Assembly (NCBI GenBank): GCA_012032575.1
Contig: JAAUSP010000003.1
Location: 1-44,975, forward strand
DNA from: Anaerolineales bacterium
GTDB taxonomy: Bacteria > Chloroflexota > Anaerolineae > 4572-78 > J111
Direction: 5' to 3'
Length of the DNA stretch: 44,975 nucleotides
Position 1 is the stretch's first letter. Every line of letters begins with the position of its first letter. Of the stretch, positions 9,207 through 18,293 are shown piece after piece. The position numbers and the translations under genes were made by a program. The notes under the pieces were generated by a model. It made no database searches and was not told where the DNA came from. It was given only the letters and a program-made list of their open reading frames with translations.

Positions 9207-9835
9207 TTATTCTGACACATCAAGTGAGGACCAGGCGCGGTTGGCTGCTCCACTGGCGGTCTCGTAATTGAAGCCGCGCCGGCTTAAAAAGGCCATCACT
9301 TTCTGCTTAAATTCTTGTTCCTCTAAATTTTTCCAGCGATAAAACTTGCCTTCTATCGCGGCCCAGGCCGACCCATCTTCATCCAAATCGGCCAGGGTAC
9401 TCTCGATCACGTCGGGGTCCAACCCCTTTTGTTTCATTTCATAGCGCAGCGCCTGCCGCCCGCGCGGCGAAAGCGCTCACGATTTTCCAGCCAAAACTGG
9501 GCAAAGGCTTCGTCGTCCAGGTACTGCTCCTGCCGCAACCGGGCGATGACATGCTCGGCTACTTCGGGGGCATAACCTTTATCGCGCAGATTGCGCTCGA
9601 TTTCGGCCTGGCTGCGCGGGCGATAACCCAGGTAGCGCACAGCGCTGTTATAAGCCTTGTCCAACTCGTCGTCAGCCTTGAGCCGTTCAATCTCGGCATC
9701 GCTCAGAAGTTGGCCTTTTCTCAGGTTCACTGCGGCGATGGCGGTCAAGGCCAGAGCAAACTGCCCGTCTATAAAAACGTTGACCCGTTCCTTATTCCGT
9801 TTTTGAATTTGCAGGGCCGTAATCGTCCCGGCCAT
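9207..9835 (-). CDS. recX: RecX regulatory protein (one-base frameshift)
   Basis: RecX binds RecA filaments and limits their growth. The N-terminal part (9835 to about 9470) reads MAGTITALQIQKRNKERVNV ... RYLGYRPRSQAEIERNL ... QEQYLDDEAFAQFWLENR, typical of the RecX three-helix repeats. The C-terminal part in another frame reads EMKQKGLDPDVI and ends SLDVSE. Adding one C near 9462-9473 gives RERFRPRGRQALRYEMKQKG, exactly the expected joint, for about 209 residues. GGGGAG seven bases before the ATG supports the start. Gene order recA-recX-rny on one strand fits the role. The shift is most likely a sequencing deletion in a C run. Confidence 0.9.
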
Positions 9836-9850
9836 GGGCTAACTCCCCAA

Positions 9851-9884
9851 AGAAAAAGCTGTGGCGCAACACGTCACAGCTTTT
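9851..9884 (-). terminator. Terminator/attenuator immediately upstream of recX
   Basis: A perfect 10-bp stem AAAAGCTGTG (9854-9863) / CACAGCTTTT (9875-9884) with an 11-base loop, followed on the minus strand by CTTTTTCTTT. Only about 15 bases separate it from the recX start, leaving no room for a promoter, so recX and rny must be reached by read-through or regulated antitermination. Confidence 0.8.
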
Positions 9885-10331
9885 AAAGCAGACGATTCAA
9901 TTATTGAAACAAAGGGTGACTTATCTTGATGGCAACAGGTAGATAATCGCGCTAATTATTCTTAACCGGCAAGGCTAACACTCGCACAAGGGAGGAGTCA
10001 AAAAACTCTTTGAACTCAATACCTCTCTCGTTAGACTTGCAGTCAGCTAAACGACCATAAGCAAAATATAAAAGCCATCCCAGGCTCCTCTTACCCGGCC
10101 CTGGCAGGCCAGCGCGCCGTATCAGTCCGATCGGTTGAGTTAGCCCTGCCCAAAGATACAGGTGTAGTGGTTTGACATCTTTGAACAGGCCAAGTTAAGG
10201 AGAGCATGACGATTAACGATATATTTCCCGGTTGCAATAAACAATAAATTCAGGTGGGTTTGCACCCACATTAAACCTAAAAACTTGAAAGTAAGTCCGA
10301 CGTTTGTTTCAAATCATCAAATTTTCAAAAG
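9885..10331 (-). other. Non-coding recA-recX interval, possible structured RNA
   Basis: About 450 bases without a credible gene on either strand. The minus strand carries a hairpin GTGGGTGCAAACCCAC (around 10255-10270) and a GC-rich block around 10080-10150 with complementary stretches. The interval lies between the recA 3' hairpin and the terminator before recX, so a terminated transcript covering it would be about 450 nt. I could not match it to tmRNA, RNase P RNA, 6S RNA or a tRNA. Confidence 0.3.
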
Positions 10332-10358
10332 CTGTGACAACTTATTAGAACGTTACAG
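10332..10358 (-). terminator. Weak hairpin at the recA 3' end
   Basis: CTGTGAC (10332-10338) pairs with GTTACAG (10352-10358) with one mismatch, four bases after the recA stop. On the minus strand it is followed by CTTTTGAAAATTT, a poor U-tract, so it may terminate only partly. Confidence 0.5.
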
Positions 10359-10361
10359 ATT

Positions 10362-11441
10362 TTATTCGTCTATCTGTTCAACTGTCTCTTCGGTTCCCCC
10401 ACTCCCTGCTGTTACCACAGGACCATAATTTATAGTAGCTTGGTCTCGCAGCGGCAGACCAAATTTAGCTCTGATCTTGTTTTCGATTTCAAAGGTTAAA
10501 TTAGGATTGGTTGTTAAAAAGGTTTTGGCATTTTCGCGGCCCTGAGCCAGCCGGGTATCGCCATACGAGAAAAAGGCCCCCCGTTTTTCGACAATCTCTT
10601 CGGCGACGGCAATATCCAGAATGTCCCCTACCTTGGAGATGCCGTGATTGTACATAATATCAAACTCGGCCACTTTGAAGGGCGGCGCGACCTTGTTTTT
10701 CTTCACCGTCACCCGGGTGCGGCTGCCGACAACATCGCCGCCCGCTTTGACGGCTTCAATCCGGCGGATATCCAGCCGGACCGAGGCATAAAAGCGCAGG
10801 GCCATGCCGCCGGTAGTGGTTTCCGGGTTGCCAAACATCACGCCAATTTTTTGGCGTAATTGGTTGGTAAAGATGACTACCGTATTGGTAGACTTGATGG
10901 CCCCAGTCAGCTTGCGCAGGGCCTGACTCATCAGCCGGGCTTGCAGTCCCATGTGCGAGTCGCCCATATCGCCTTCGATTTCAGCCCGCGGTACCAGGGC
11001 CGCCACCGAGTCGACGACCACCACCGCCAAAACGCCGGAGCGGACCAGCGCTTCGGTAATTTCGAGGGCCTGTTCGCCGGTATCGGGCTGTGAGACATAC
11101 AACTCGTTGATATTGACCCCGCACTTTTGGGCATAAACCGGATCGAGGGCGTGCTCCACATCCACAAAGGCAGCAATACCGCCCATCTTCTGAGCTTCGG
11201 CGATGATATGCTGGCACAAGGTGGTTTTACCCGAACTTTCCGGGCCGTAAATCTCAAGCACCCGGCCTTTGGGCACGCCGCCCACACCCAGGGCAATATC
11301 CAACGCCAGTGAACCGGTGGGGATAGACTCAACCTGCAAGTGTTGAGCCTCGCCCAGTTTCATGATGGTGCCTTCACCAAAACGCTTCTTTAAATTAACC
11401 AGGACAGTTTCTAAGGCTTTAATCTGTCCGTTATCGGCCAT
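10362..11441 (-). CDS. recA: Recombinase RecA
   Basis: ATP-dependent strand-exchange protein and SOS co-protease. The ATG at 11441 ([20 protein letters not shown]) is preferred over an in-frame start at 11531 because AGGAA lies just upstream and family members start here; this gives 359 residues. Features: Walker [10 protein letters not shown], Walker [11 protein letters not shown], loop L2 region with [15 protein letters not shown], and [19 protein letters not shown]. The acidic C-terminus is short (EETVEQIDE). Intact. I see no convincing SOS operator in the 200 bases upstream. Confidence 0.97.
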   Translation of the reverse strand: MADNGQIKALETVLVNLKKRFGEGTIMKLGEAQHLQVESIPTGSLALDIALGVGGVPKGRVLEIYGPESSGKTTLCQHIIAEAQKMGGIAAFVDVEHALDPVYAQKCGVNINELYVSQPDTGEQALEITEALVRSGVLAVVVVDSVAALVPRAEIEGDMGDSHMGLQARLMSQALRKLTGAIKSTNTVVIFTNQLRQKIGVMFGNPETTTGGMALRFYASVRLDIRRIEAVKAGGDVVGSRTRVTVKKNKVAPPFKVAEFDIMYNHGISKVGDILDIAVAEEIVEKRGAFFSYGDTRLAQGRENAKTFLTTNPNLTFEIENKIRAKFGLPLRDQATINYGPVVTAGSGGTEETVEQIDE

Positions 11442-11706
11442 AATAAATTCCTGTTTCCCTGCATAAAGAGCTAAGGCAATTCCAAAAAATGTTGGGTCTA
11501 ACTTGCGTGTTGCGTAGATTAAACGGAACACGATTAGGCTTACTTAAATCTCGAAATTGCCTAAAGTCCCATCTTAAAAACATCTACAATTGACCTAGTT
11601 TACATCAACATAAGGGAAAATGCAAGAAAAATCTTAAATCTCTTTGTTTCTGTAAACTTCCGCCTCCGCGACCCGCAATTCCTTGTCAAGCGTGGGGACT
11701 TTTCTT

Positions 11707-11747
11707 TTTACAAACTGTTTACAAACTCGTAAAACCCGGCTTACAAT
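11707..11747 (+). promoter_or_regulatory. Promoter with 11-bp-spaced direct repeats
   Basis: TTTACAAACT occurs at 11707-11716 and again at 11718-11727, exactly 11 bp apart. The second copy supplies a -35-like TTTACA, 18 bases before TACAAT (11742-11747). This would drive the secreted protein gene 62 bases downstream. The duplicated element may bind an activator on one face of the helix. Confidence 0.55.
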
Positions 11748-11808
11748 TTCTGTTTATGCTGAGTTCAACTTATCAAATTTACTCTTTTATTGTATGGAGG
11801 ACACTTCA

Positions 11809-12261
11809 ATGAAACGCTCGCTCAAATTGTTCAGTATCTTTAGTTTACTTGTCGTTTTGAGTCTGACCCTCACCGGCCTGGCCAGCGCGGAAACGATCCG
11901 GGGCAAAGGCTGGCTGTACGCCAAAGGCAGCGGAACCGCAACCCTGCGTATGTCGGGGGAAGTTGAAATTACGGGGCACGGCATCGGCGCGGTTTATATC
12001 TATGGGGCCGAAGAGATTAATGCTACCGGACAGGGCCATCGGGCTAACCTGAACGGCGGTGGCGTGGTTTTTAGGGGGTATAGCGGTACCATTACCGTCA
12101 CCGGCGAAAAGATGGTCGTGAAAATGGTCGGAACCAAAATAGAGTTCAAAGCCACCGGCGGGGGGAGCGCCCATCTGCGCGGTCGGGGTTACTATGAAAC
12201 AGAAAATCTGCGCGGCGACTGGAACAACCGGGGCCTTGATATTGAAGTTGTGAAAAACTGA
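11809..12261 (+). CDS. Small secreted Gly-rich beta protein, unknown function
   Basis: 150 residues starting at an ATG with GGAGG eight bases upstream. The reading frame extends further 5', but without a signal. A clear signal peptide (about 1-26, KLFSIFSLLVVLSLTLTGLASA) is followed by a mature domain of alternating Gly and beta-branched residues (GTATLRMSGEVEITGHGIG, GYSGTITVTGEKMVVKMVGT), suggesting a beta-sandwich or beta-helix repeat. There are no cysteines in the mature part and no catalytic motif. It has its own promoter and terminator, so it is monocistronic. I do not recognise a named family. Confidence 0.8.
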   Translation: MKRSLKLFSIFSLLVVLSLTLTGLASAETIRGKGWLYAKGSGTATLRMSGEVEITGHGIGAVYIYGAEEINATGQGHRANLNGGGVVFRGYSGTITVTGEKMVVKMVGTKIEFKATGGGSAHLRGRGYYETENLRGDWNNRGLDIEVVKN

Positions 12262-12281
12262 CCCTCAAGAAAACTGAATAT

Positions 12282-12313
12282 AAAAAGGCGGGAAGATTCC
12301 TCCCGCCTTTTTT
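12282..12313. terminator. Bidirectional rho-independent terminator
   Basis: AAAAAGGCGGGA / TCCCGCCTTTTTT around AGATTCC. It serves the plus-strand secreted protein gene and, on the other strand, the epimerase whose stop codon overlaps it. Confidence 0.9.
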
Positions 12314-13295
12314 ATTTCATTCCCAGCAACTTCAGCTCGTGCTGCAATGTTTCGGTCAGACCCTCTTTCAGGGGGCGAGGCTGATAGCCCAACTCCCGTT
12401 TGGCCTTTGAGTTATCGCCCAGATAAGTCACCCCGGCGATAATCCTTAAGCCCTCGTAGGTATAAGCTTCCGGCAGCGGAATGATCTTCTCCACCACTCC
12501 CATTAACCCGGCCATGGCTTTCATCATCCCCGGTGCAACTCGCATGCCTGGAACCGGAATGCCCGTGATTTCCTCAGCGATTTGCAGCGCCTCGACAAAG
12601 GTGTGCTTTGGCCCGGCGATAATATAGCTCTCGCCGGGGCGGCCTTTTTCCATAGCCAGAATGTGGCCGCGAGCGATGTCGTCTACATGCGCCCAGCAAA
12701 AAGCTGTTTTTTCGGGGACCATGGGCAGTTTGCGCTGCAAATATTGAATAAAGGTGGTGCGCACGCTGCTGGTGTCGCCCGGCCCGTAAATCAGCCCCGG
12801 CTGGACAATCACCAGCGGCAGCCCGGCCTCGATCAGCGGGTCGGCCACTTCGTAATGGGCAGCCCACTTGGTCCGGTCGTACTCGCTCAGGTGAGGACCG
12901 TTGTACCGATAGCTTTCATCCACCAGCCGACCGCCCGTATCGGAAAATACGGCCAGCGAGCTGGTGTAAACCCCCTTTGGAATGTCCAACTCCCGCATCA
13001 GTTCCAGCACATTCCGGGTGCCCTGCACGTTGATTTTCTCGCCCTCGCTCTTGTCTTTCACTCCTACCTTGTACCAGCCGGCAATGTGGTAGACTCCATC
13101 CACCCCGGTCATTGGTCCGCGCATACTTTCTTTGTCGGTCACATCGCCCTGGTGAACGGCAATCCCCAGATCGGTCAAATCTTTAGCTTTTTGCGGGCTG
13201 CGGACCACCGCAACGACTTCATGACCTGCTTCGACGAGCTGCCGCACGACTCGCCCTCCCACAAAACCCGTTGCGCCGGTAACGAAATATTTCAT
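12312..13295 (-). CDS. NAD-dependent epimerase/dehydratase (extended SDR)
   Basis: An oxidoreductase or sugar epimerase of the extended short-chain dehydrogenase superfamily, 327 residues. The ATG at 13295 (MKYFVTGATGFVGGRVVRQL) has AGGAGAA before it; 16 further codons upstream lack a signal. The NAD(P)-binding GATGFVGG is at 7-14, D-x-D-like VHQGDVTDKESM near 62, and a catalytic Tyr in SEYDRTKWAAHYE with the Lys four residues later (YxxxK is kept as YDRTK). Substrate is unknown; relatives include dihydroflavonol-4-reductase-like proteins. It is divergent from the TetR gene with operators between them, so TetR probably controls it. Confidence 0.88.
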   Translation of the reverse strand: MKYFVTGATGFVGGRVVRQLVEAGHEVVAVVRSPQKAKDLTDLGIAVHQGDVTDKESMRGPMTGVDGVYHIAGWYKVGVKDKSEGEKINVQGTRNVLELMRELDIPKGVYTSSLAVFSDTGGRLVDESYRYNGPHLSEYDRTKWAAHYEVADPLIEAGLPLVIVQPGLIYGPGDTSSVRTTFIQYLQRKLPMVPEKTAFCWAHVDDIARGHILAMEKGRPGESYIIAGPKHTFVEALQIAEEITGIPVPGMRVAPGMMKAMAGLMGVVEKIIPLPEAYTYEGLRIIAGVTYLGDNSKAKRELGYQPRPLKEGLTETLQHELKLLGMK

Positions 13296-13307
13296 GAAAT
13301 TCTCCTT

Positions 13308-13382
13308 TTCTGATTGGGTGAGATTATACGAGTAAATGCTCACATTGACAAATTATGCGAGTAAAAACTCATATAGTATAAT
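13308..13382. promoter_or_regulatory. Divergent promoter with two TetR-type operators
   Basis: Two copies of CGAGTAAA(T/A)(G/A)CTCA lie at 13329-13342 and 13358-13371, 29 bp apart; the second core GAGTAAAAACTC is an exact palindrome around AAAA. On the minus strand TTGTCA, 17 bases and TATAAT form a near-consensus promoter for the epimerase, with operator 1 in its spacer. On the plus strand TTGACA (13345-13350) begins a promoter for tetR with operator 2 in its spacer; the -10 (TATAGT or CATATA) is looser. Bound repressor would close both. Confidence 0.8.
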
Positions 13383-13440
13383 AACCTTTACTCCGAATGA
13401 CTCGGAATTCGTTTCGGGTCTCAATGGTTTATGGCTTACA

Positions 13441-14079
13441 ATGCTGGAAGAAGAAAGTTCGCTGCGGCGCATCCCGCAACAAGACCGGGGCCAGCGCCGC
13501 GTTGAGAAAATATTACAGGCCGCGGCTCAATTGTTTGTTGAGCTAGGCTACGAAGCGACTACTACCAACGCCATCGCTGTCCGGGCCGAAACCTCGATTG
13601 GTTCCCTCTACCAGTTTTTTCCCAATAAAGACGCAATTTTACACGCTTTGGCGGCTCGTTATCTCGATCACCTGCGGGCCTTATACGACCGGGTATTGAC
13701 TCCCGATACAGCTTATCTGCCGCTGCCGCTGCTGCTGGCCCGGATCATTGATCCTCTGGCCGAGTTTAAAGGCGCTCATCCGGGTTTTGAGCCAATTTTT
13801 TTTGGCGCACACGCCTCACCCAGCCTGGCCCAGGCCGCCCAGGAACTCCATCAGGAAGTGATCCGCCGGGTTGATGCTATTTTTGCCAGCCGCGCCCCGG
13901 CGTTGACCGCCCATGAGCGTCACCTGTATGTCACGATCAGTGTAGCCCTGGTGGAGGCTCTACTGCCGCTGGCTGAGAAGGCCGAAAAAACCAGACAGGC
14001 TCAGGTAGTAGCCGAAACCAAGCGGCTGCTGCTGCTTTACCTGGGTCCAATTATTGGAGATGAGGCCAAAAATGGTTGA
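13441..14079 (+). CDS. TetR/AcrR-family transcriptional regulator
   Basis: Ligand-responsive repressor, 212 residues. The start is put at ATG 13441 (MLEEESSLRRIPQQDRGQRR) because the DNA-binding domain follows normally; the 35 codons upstream overlap the promoter. The helix-turn-helix is at about 14-60 with ILQAAAQLFVELGYEATTTN, VRAETSIGSLYQFFPNKDA. The C-terminal ligand domain (VVAETKRLLLLYLG) is generic. The paired operators upstream suggest autoregulation and control of the divergent epimerase. Its stop overlaps the start of the next gene. Confidence 0.9.
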   Translation: MLEEESSLRRIPQQDRGQRRVEKILQAAAQLFVELGYEATTTNAIAVRAETSIGSLYQFFPNKDAILHALAARYLDHLRALYDRVLTPDTAYLPLPLLLARIIDPLAEFKGAHPGFEPIFFGAHASPSLAQAAQELHQEVIRRVDAIFASRAPALTAHERHLYVTISVALVEALLPLAEKAEKTRQAQVVAETKRLLLLYLGPIIGDEAKNG

Positions 14080-14857
14080 CTGGTATCTGGGGACGGTCGG
14101 CTTTAGCTATAGAGATTGGGATGGTGTTTTTTACCCGGCCGGAATGCCTCAACGGAGTTATCTGGCCCATTACAGCCAGATATTTAACGCAGTGGAGTTA
14201 GACTCGACGTTTTATGGCACGCCGCCGGTGGAGCGAGTGCGCCAGTGGATGCAAACTGCGCCAGCGGGTTTCAAATTTTGCCCTAAAACTCCGCGCGAAA
14301 TCACCCACGACCTGCGCTTAAGGGGTGCGGCTGAAGTGATGCTGACTTTTCTGGATACGATGCGTTGGCTGGGTGACAAGCTGGGGGCGATTTTGATCCA
14401 ACTACCGCCCAGTTTTAGCGCCGCCGAATTTGATACCCTGGCCGCTTTTCTGACCAGCCTGCCGGTTGACCTGCGTTATGCCGTCGAGTTTCGCCATCCC
14501 TCATGGTACGTTTCGGAAACCGCCGAACTGCTCAAGGCGCGGCGAATGGCCTGGGTCTCGCTGGATTACCTGGATTTGCCCAAGCAAATCGGGCTGACCA
14601 CCGATTTTCTCTATATCCGCTGGCTGGGCGAACATGGCCGCTTTGAACAAAAAGACCAGGAACGGCTGGATGTGGCCGAAGATTTGGATTGGTGGTGGGA
14701 ATATATTCAGCCGCATCTGGGCCATGTGCAGACCATTTACGGCTTTTTTAATAATGATTACGCCGGTTTTTCACCTGGAACCTGTAATCGTTTCAAAACC
14801 ATCGTTGGGCTGCCGCCGCTTAGCCCTGAATTACCGCAGCAAGCCCGGCTGTTTTGA
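14072..14857 (+). CDS. DUF72 family protein
   Basis: 261 residues with a TIM-barrel-like DUF72 fold (YecE-like): YLGTVGFSYRDWDGVFYPAG at the start, FNAVELDSTFYGTPP, FKFCPKTPREITHD, LIQLPPSF, YAVEFRHPSWY and YGFFNNDYAGF at the end. The biochemical role of DUF72 is not established. The ATG at 14072 overlaps the tetR stop by eight bases, with GGAGATGAGG upstream, so the pair is translationally coupled. Confidence 0.92.
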   Translation: MVDWYLGTVGFSYRDWDGVFYPAGMPQRSYLAHYSQIFNAVELDSTFYGTPPVERVRQWMQTAPAGFKFCPKTPREITHDLRLRGAAEVMLTFLDTMRWLGDKLGAILIQLPPSFSAAEFDTLAAFLTSLPVDLRYAVEFRHPSWYVSETAELLKARRMAWVSLDYLDLPKQIGLTTDFLYIRWLGEHGRFEQKDQERLDVAEDLDWWWEYIQPHLGHVQTIYGFFNNDYAGFSPGTCNRFKTIVGLPPLSPELPQQARLF

Positions 14858-14869
14858 GCCTGGTTGGTG

Positions 14870-14903
14870 ATGAAGTTCAAAGCTTGCTTTGGACTTCATT
14901 TTC
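14870..14903 (+). terminator. Terminator of the tetR-DUF72 operon
   Basis: ATGAAGTTCAAA (14870-14881) pairs with TTTGGACTTCAT (14888-14899) with a single G-T pair, loop GCTTGC, followed by TTTTCC. Confidence 0.75.
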
Positions 14904-14970
14904 CACAATCGCGGCTCATTTTGAGTACACTCATTTTAACCAGACCACCCGCCGCTAGCTACCCCAAACT

Positions 14971-14998
14971 TTGACCTTCAACGGGATTTTGCTATGAT
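14971..14998 (+). promoter_or_regulatory. Promoter of ctaA
   Basis: TTGACC (14971-14976), 16 bases, TATGAT (14993-14998), about 60 bases before the ctaA start. Confidence 0.55.
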
Positions 14999-15057
14999 AT
15001 TGTGAAAAGAAGTGCAAATTATAGTTTATCTTGTCCTTCAGTCAGGAGTTTGAACTG

Positions 15058-16026
15058 ATGAAATTGGACCGATTTGCCAACTATGCCTGGGGTGTTTTAG
15101 CCTACAACCTGGTTGTCATTCTGTGGGGGGCGTATGTCCGTGCCTCCGGCTCGGGGGCGGGCTGTGGCAGCCATTGGCCGCTGTGCAACGGCGAAGTGAT
15201 TCCGCGCGCGCCGCAAGTGGAAACCATAATCGAGTTTGGGCATCGCCTGACCAGCGGTTTAGCCTTGCTTATGGTTGTGGTCATGGTAATCTGGGCTTTT
15301 AGAATTTATGCCAAAGGCCATCCGGTGCGGCTGGGCACGGGATTGTCCATGTTTTTTATGCTGACCGAGGCTCTGGTGGGGGCGGGTTTAGTGTTGTTTG
15401 AGTTGGTGGCCCAGGATACCTCTACCGCGCGAGCCTGGGTAATAGCCATCCACCTGATTAATACATTTCTGCTGCTGGCGGCCCTCGCTTTAACGGCGTG
15501 GTGGGCGTCGGGCGGCCGGCCGGTGCAGCTCAAAGGCCGGGGCGGGTTGGGCTGGGCGTTGGCGCTGGCTTTCCTGGCAATGCTGTTTTTAGGGGCCAGT
15601 GGGGCTGTCACCGCGTTGGGCGACACTCTCTTTCCGGCCAGTTCACTGGCCGAAGGATGGGAGGAAAAATTCTCGCCTACGGCCCACTTTTTGGTGCGGC
15701 TGCGCCTGTGGCATCCTCTAATCGCTATCGCGGTCGGTGCTTATATCATTGTCGTTTTGGGTGTCATTAACACCCGCCAGCCAGACTTTTGGGCACGGCG
15801 AATGAGCCGGGTATTTACCGTTTTGTACTTTGTCCAACTGGCCAGCGGGGCGCTCAATGTGGTGCTGTTAGCGCCTCTCTGGATGCAGCTCTGGCATTTG
15901 CTGCTGTCTGATTTGCTCTGGATTGTATTAGTGCTTTTTGCGGCCAAAGTTTTTGCTCAGCCGGTGCGGCAGAGTAATCCGGTGGATGCATTAAAGCCAG
16001 CGCCGCCCGTAAGCCGAACTGCCTGA
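15058..16026 (+). CDS. ctaA: Heme A synthase, COX15/CtaA family
   Basis: Integral membrane enzyme that oxidises the C8 methyl of heme O to make heme A for cytochrome oxidase. 322 residues with about eight membrane helices. Conserved motifs: YVRASGSGAGCGSHWPLCNG near the start, with the paired cysteines seen in many CtaA proteins; EFGHRLTSGLALL (heme histidine); VIAIHLINTFLLLAAL; LRLWHPLIAIAVG; and LWHLLLSDLLWIVLV. The ATG at 15058 has AGGAG nine bases upstream, nine codons inside a longer open frame. A promoter lies just upstream and no oxidase genes are in view. Presence implies an aa3-type terminal oxidase elsewhere in the genome. Confidence 0.9.
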   Translation: MKLDRFANYAWGVLAYNLVVILWGAYVRASGSGAGCGSHWPLCNGEVIPRAPQVETIIEFGHRLTSGLALLMVVVMVIWAFRIYAKGHPVRLGTGLSMFFMLTEALVGAGLVLFELVAQDTSTARAWVIAIHLINTFLLLAALALTAWWASGGRPVQLKGRGGLGWALALAFLAMLFLGASGAVTALGDTLFPASSLAEGWEEKFSPTAHFLVRLRLWHPLIAIAVGAYIIVVLGVINTRQPDFWARRMSRVFTVLYFVQLASGALNVVLLAPLWMQLWHLLLSDLLWIVLVLFAAKVFAQPVRQSNPVDALKPAPPVSRTA

Positions 16027-16185
16027 GCTGCAAACAAATTATGGTCCGGCTTAGCAAGTGAAAGATTAACGAGTTTTAACTCCACCTTTACAAGGGATTA
16101 ATTCGGGCTTAAATAAACCTTAACGATTTGTCAGTACCATGCTCCCCTCTAATTCATTTTGCTCTATTCAAGGTTAGGAGAAGAT

Positions 16186-18128
16186 ATGGTACAGAGGTAT
16201 AAATCGTTGACTGTGTTGTTGTTTGGATTGCTGCTCATTAAGGTCATCGTGTTGGTGGGTGATAACTGGACGGCTCGGGCGGCTGAGCCGGAAACGGTGG
16301 AAGTTGTTGGCGCACTGGGGGTTATCGAAAACCCTTCTGAAATAACTTTTGCCCCGGTCAACGTACCCACCACTGCAGGGGGCAAAGCGGCGATCCGCAG
16401 CACCACCGTAGTTACCATCAACCAGCAAGTTTTTCCCATTAATTATCACACCCTGATCCAAACCGGCGATGAATTTGCCAGCGGTACGTTTGGCTTGGTG
16501 CTGGACAAAGAAGGCAATCCAATTCTTGATGAGGATGGCGAACCTTCGATTTCCAGTTCAGTGGACTACACGTCATTCTTGCCCAGAGGAGATAAAATTT
16601 ACCTGGTCAGCCATATCGAAACCACCCCCTCGGTGGTGTATATGACCACGGCTGTGCAAGACCCTGAGACCGGACACCTGACCGCCCTTGATACTGCGCC
16701 GGTTGATTTTTCAGCCGTGAACGGCGTGCTCGAAGCCTGCGCCGGGGTAACGACGGCCTGGTCAACCCATCTGGGCAGCGAGGAGTGGGACCCTGACGCC
16801 AAACCTCGTGACCCCCAAACCGGCAGCATTGACGACGAAGATTATGATGTGGAACTGCTCAAATATTTTGGCCCTGAGGCTAAACTGACCGATGTAACCC
16901 CTTACGATTACGGCTGGATCCTGGAAATTTCGGTAGATGATAACGGTCAGGCGAAGGGAGTTAAACATTACGCGATGGGCCGCTTTACCCACGAACTGGC
17001 CTATGTGATGCCCGACAATCGGACGGCTTATATGACGGATGACGAAACCAACGGCGGCATCTTCATGTTTGTCGCCGATAAGTCTGAAGATATGAGTGCC
17101 GGGACGCTTTACGCCGCCAAATGGCTGCAAACCAGTGCTGAAGGCGCAGGCAGCGGCAACCTGGTCTGGATTAAGTTAGGTCAGGCTACCGATGCCGAAA
17201 TCAAGGCATTGATTGATGGGGGCACCCAATTTTTTGATATGTTCGAGGAAGCCGAGCCAGCAGACGACGGAAGCTGCGCGGCTGGTTACGCCTCCATTAA
17301 CACGACCACCGGCCATGAATGTTTGAAAGTGAAACCGGGTATGGAAAAGCCGCCGCTTTTCTGGAAACCCGGCGTTACGCCGCTATGCTAGGAGCCACAA
17401 CCGAATGGTCGGCTAACGAAGGTATTACCTATGATGCTGAAAGCAATACCCTGTATGTTGCTTCCAGCGGTATTGGCGATGGCATGCTTGATAATTATGT
17501 TGACGAAGAAGAGGGTGATGCCTTTGATCTGGGCGGCCACAACGACATTCGTTTGCCCGAAGCAACCTCATGCGCCGGCATCTATGCGCTTGAATTAGCC
17601 CAGGGGCAGCAAGCCTACAACGACGGTTACAGTGAAACCAGCAAACCGGCAGAAACGATTGACAGCCCCTATGTTGGAGTTAACATGAAAACGGAGTTAA
17701 TGGGGCGCGAATGGACCGAGGAAGAAGCTTTATCCAGAGGCTATGGTGAGATTTTTGAATACAATATCTGTGATGTAGATGGCATTGCCGAACCGGACAA
17801 CCTGGCTTTTATTCCTGGTACAGCGACCCTTCTCATTGCTCAAGACAGCGAAGAGCACGAAAACGATTATCTGTGGGCTTATAATACTCGCCGCAAAGAA
17901 CTCACCCGGATACAATCAGCCCCACAGGGCAGCGAGTTCTCTACCCCTTATTTCTTTCCCGATGTGAATGGATTTGCCTATATGACCAGTGGCATTCAGC
18001 ATCCTTTTGATCAGGAAGAATTGGTTGAAGATTTAGGTTATCCTGAAGATGCCGCGCCAACCGGTGATGAGCGTGGAACATTGGGTTATTTTGGACCATT
18101 CCCCAAGTTTGAATACTCTGAAAATTAA
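16186..18128 (+). CDS. PhoX-type secreted phosphatase (DUF839), one-base frameshift
   Basis: Calcium/iron-dependent alkaline phosphatase-like beta-propeller, acting outside the membrane on phosphomonoesters. ATG 16186 with AGGAG eight bases upstream. A hydrophobic signal (about 8-26) lacks twin arginines, whereas classical PhoX uses Tat; this is odd. Conserved stretches: LEACAGVTTAWSTHLGSEEW (with the conserved Cys), GRFTHELAYVMPDNRTAYMT, DETNGGIFMFVAD, then CLKVKPGMEK. Here the frame breaks: one more A in the run near 17343-17347 gives GMEKAAAFLETRRYAAMLGA and continues through EPDNLAFIPGTATLLIAQD to FGPFPKFEY, about 647 residues. The phosphatase substrate is not tested. Confidence 0.88.
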
Positions 18129-18185
18129 TTCGTCGGTTAGAATTCTTCGGCCCAGGACACGGACTGGTTGGGGGGAGGAGAATTG

Positions 18186-18275
18186 TATCTTCTCAATAAT
18201 TCGGGGTAGGGGCACGGCCTTGCGCCTGCCCCACGAGGCGACCGCAAGGGTTCGCCCCTACATATTGAGAAGATA
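18186..18275. repeat. GTAGGGGC-type palindromic repeat
   Basis: The outer arms TATCTTCTCAAT (18186-18197) and ATTGAGAAGATA (18264-18275) are perfect inverted copies, and inside them GTAGGGG pairs with CCCCTAC. It is a non-coding MITE-like repeat downstream of phoX. Confidence 0.7.
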
Positions 18276-18293
18276 GAGAATTGATTTAAAAGG

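Noticed and set aside
9885..10331. tmRNA, tRNA or RNase P RNA between recA and recX
   Set aside because: No T-loop with a proper acceptor partner, no CCA-coded end, no alanine-type tag frame and no RNase P core motif.
11442..11531. 30-codon N-terminal extension of recA
   Set aside because: Not family-like, and a good ribosome site precedes the internal ATG.
11442..11680. LexA/SOS box upstream of recA
   Set aside because: Only half-sites such as GTTCC or GGAACA are visible; no palindrome of either the Gram-positive or proteobacterial type.
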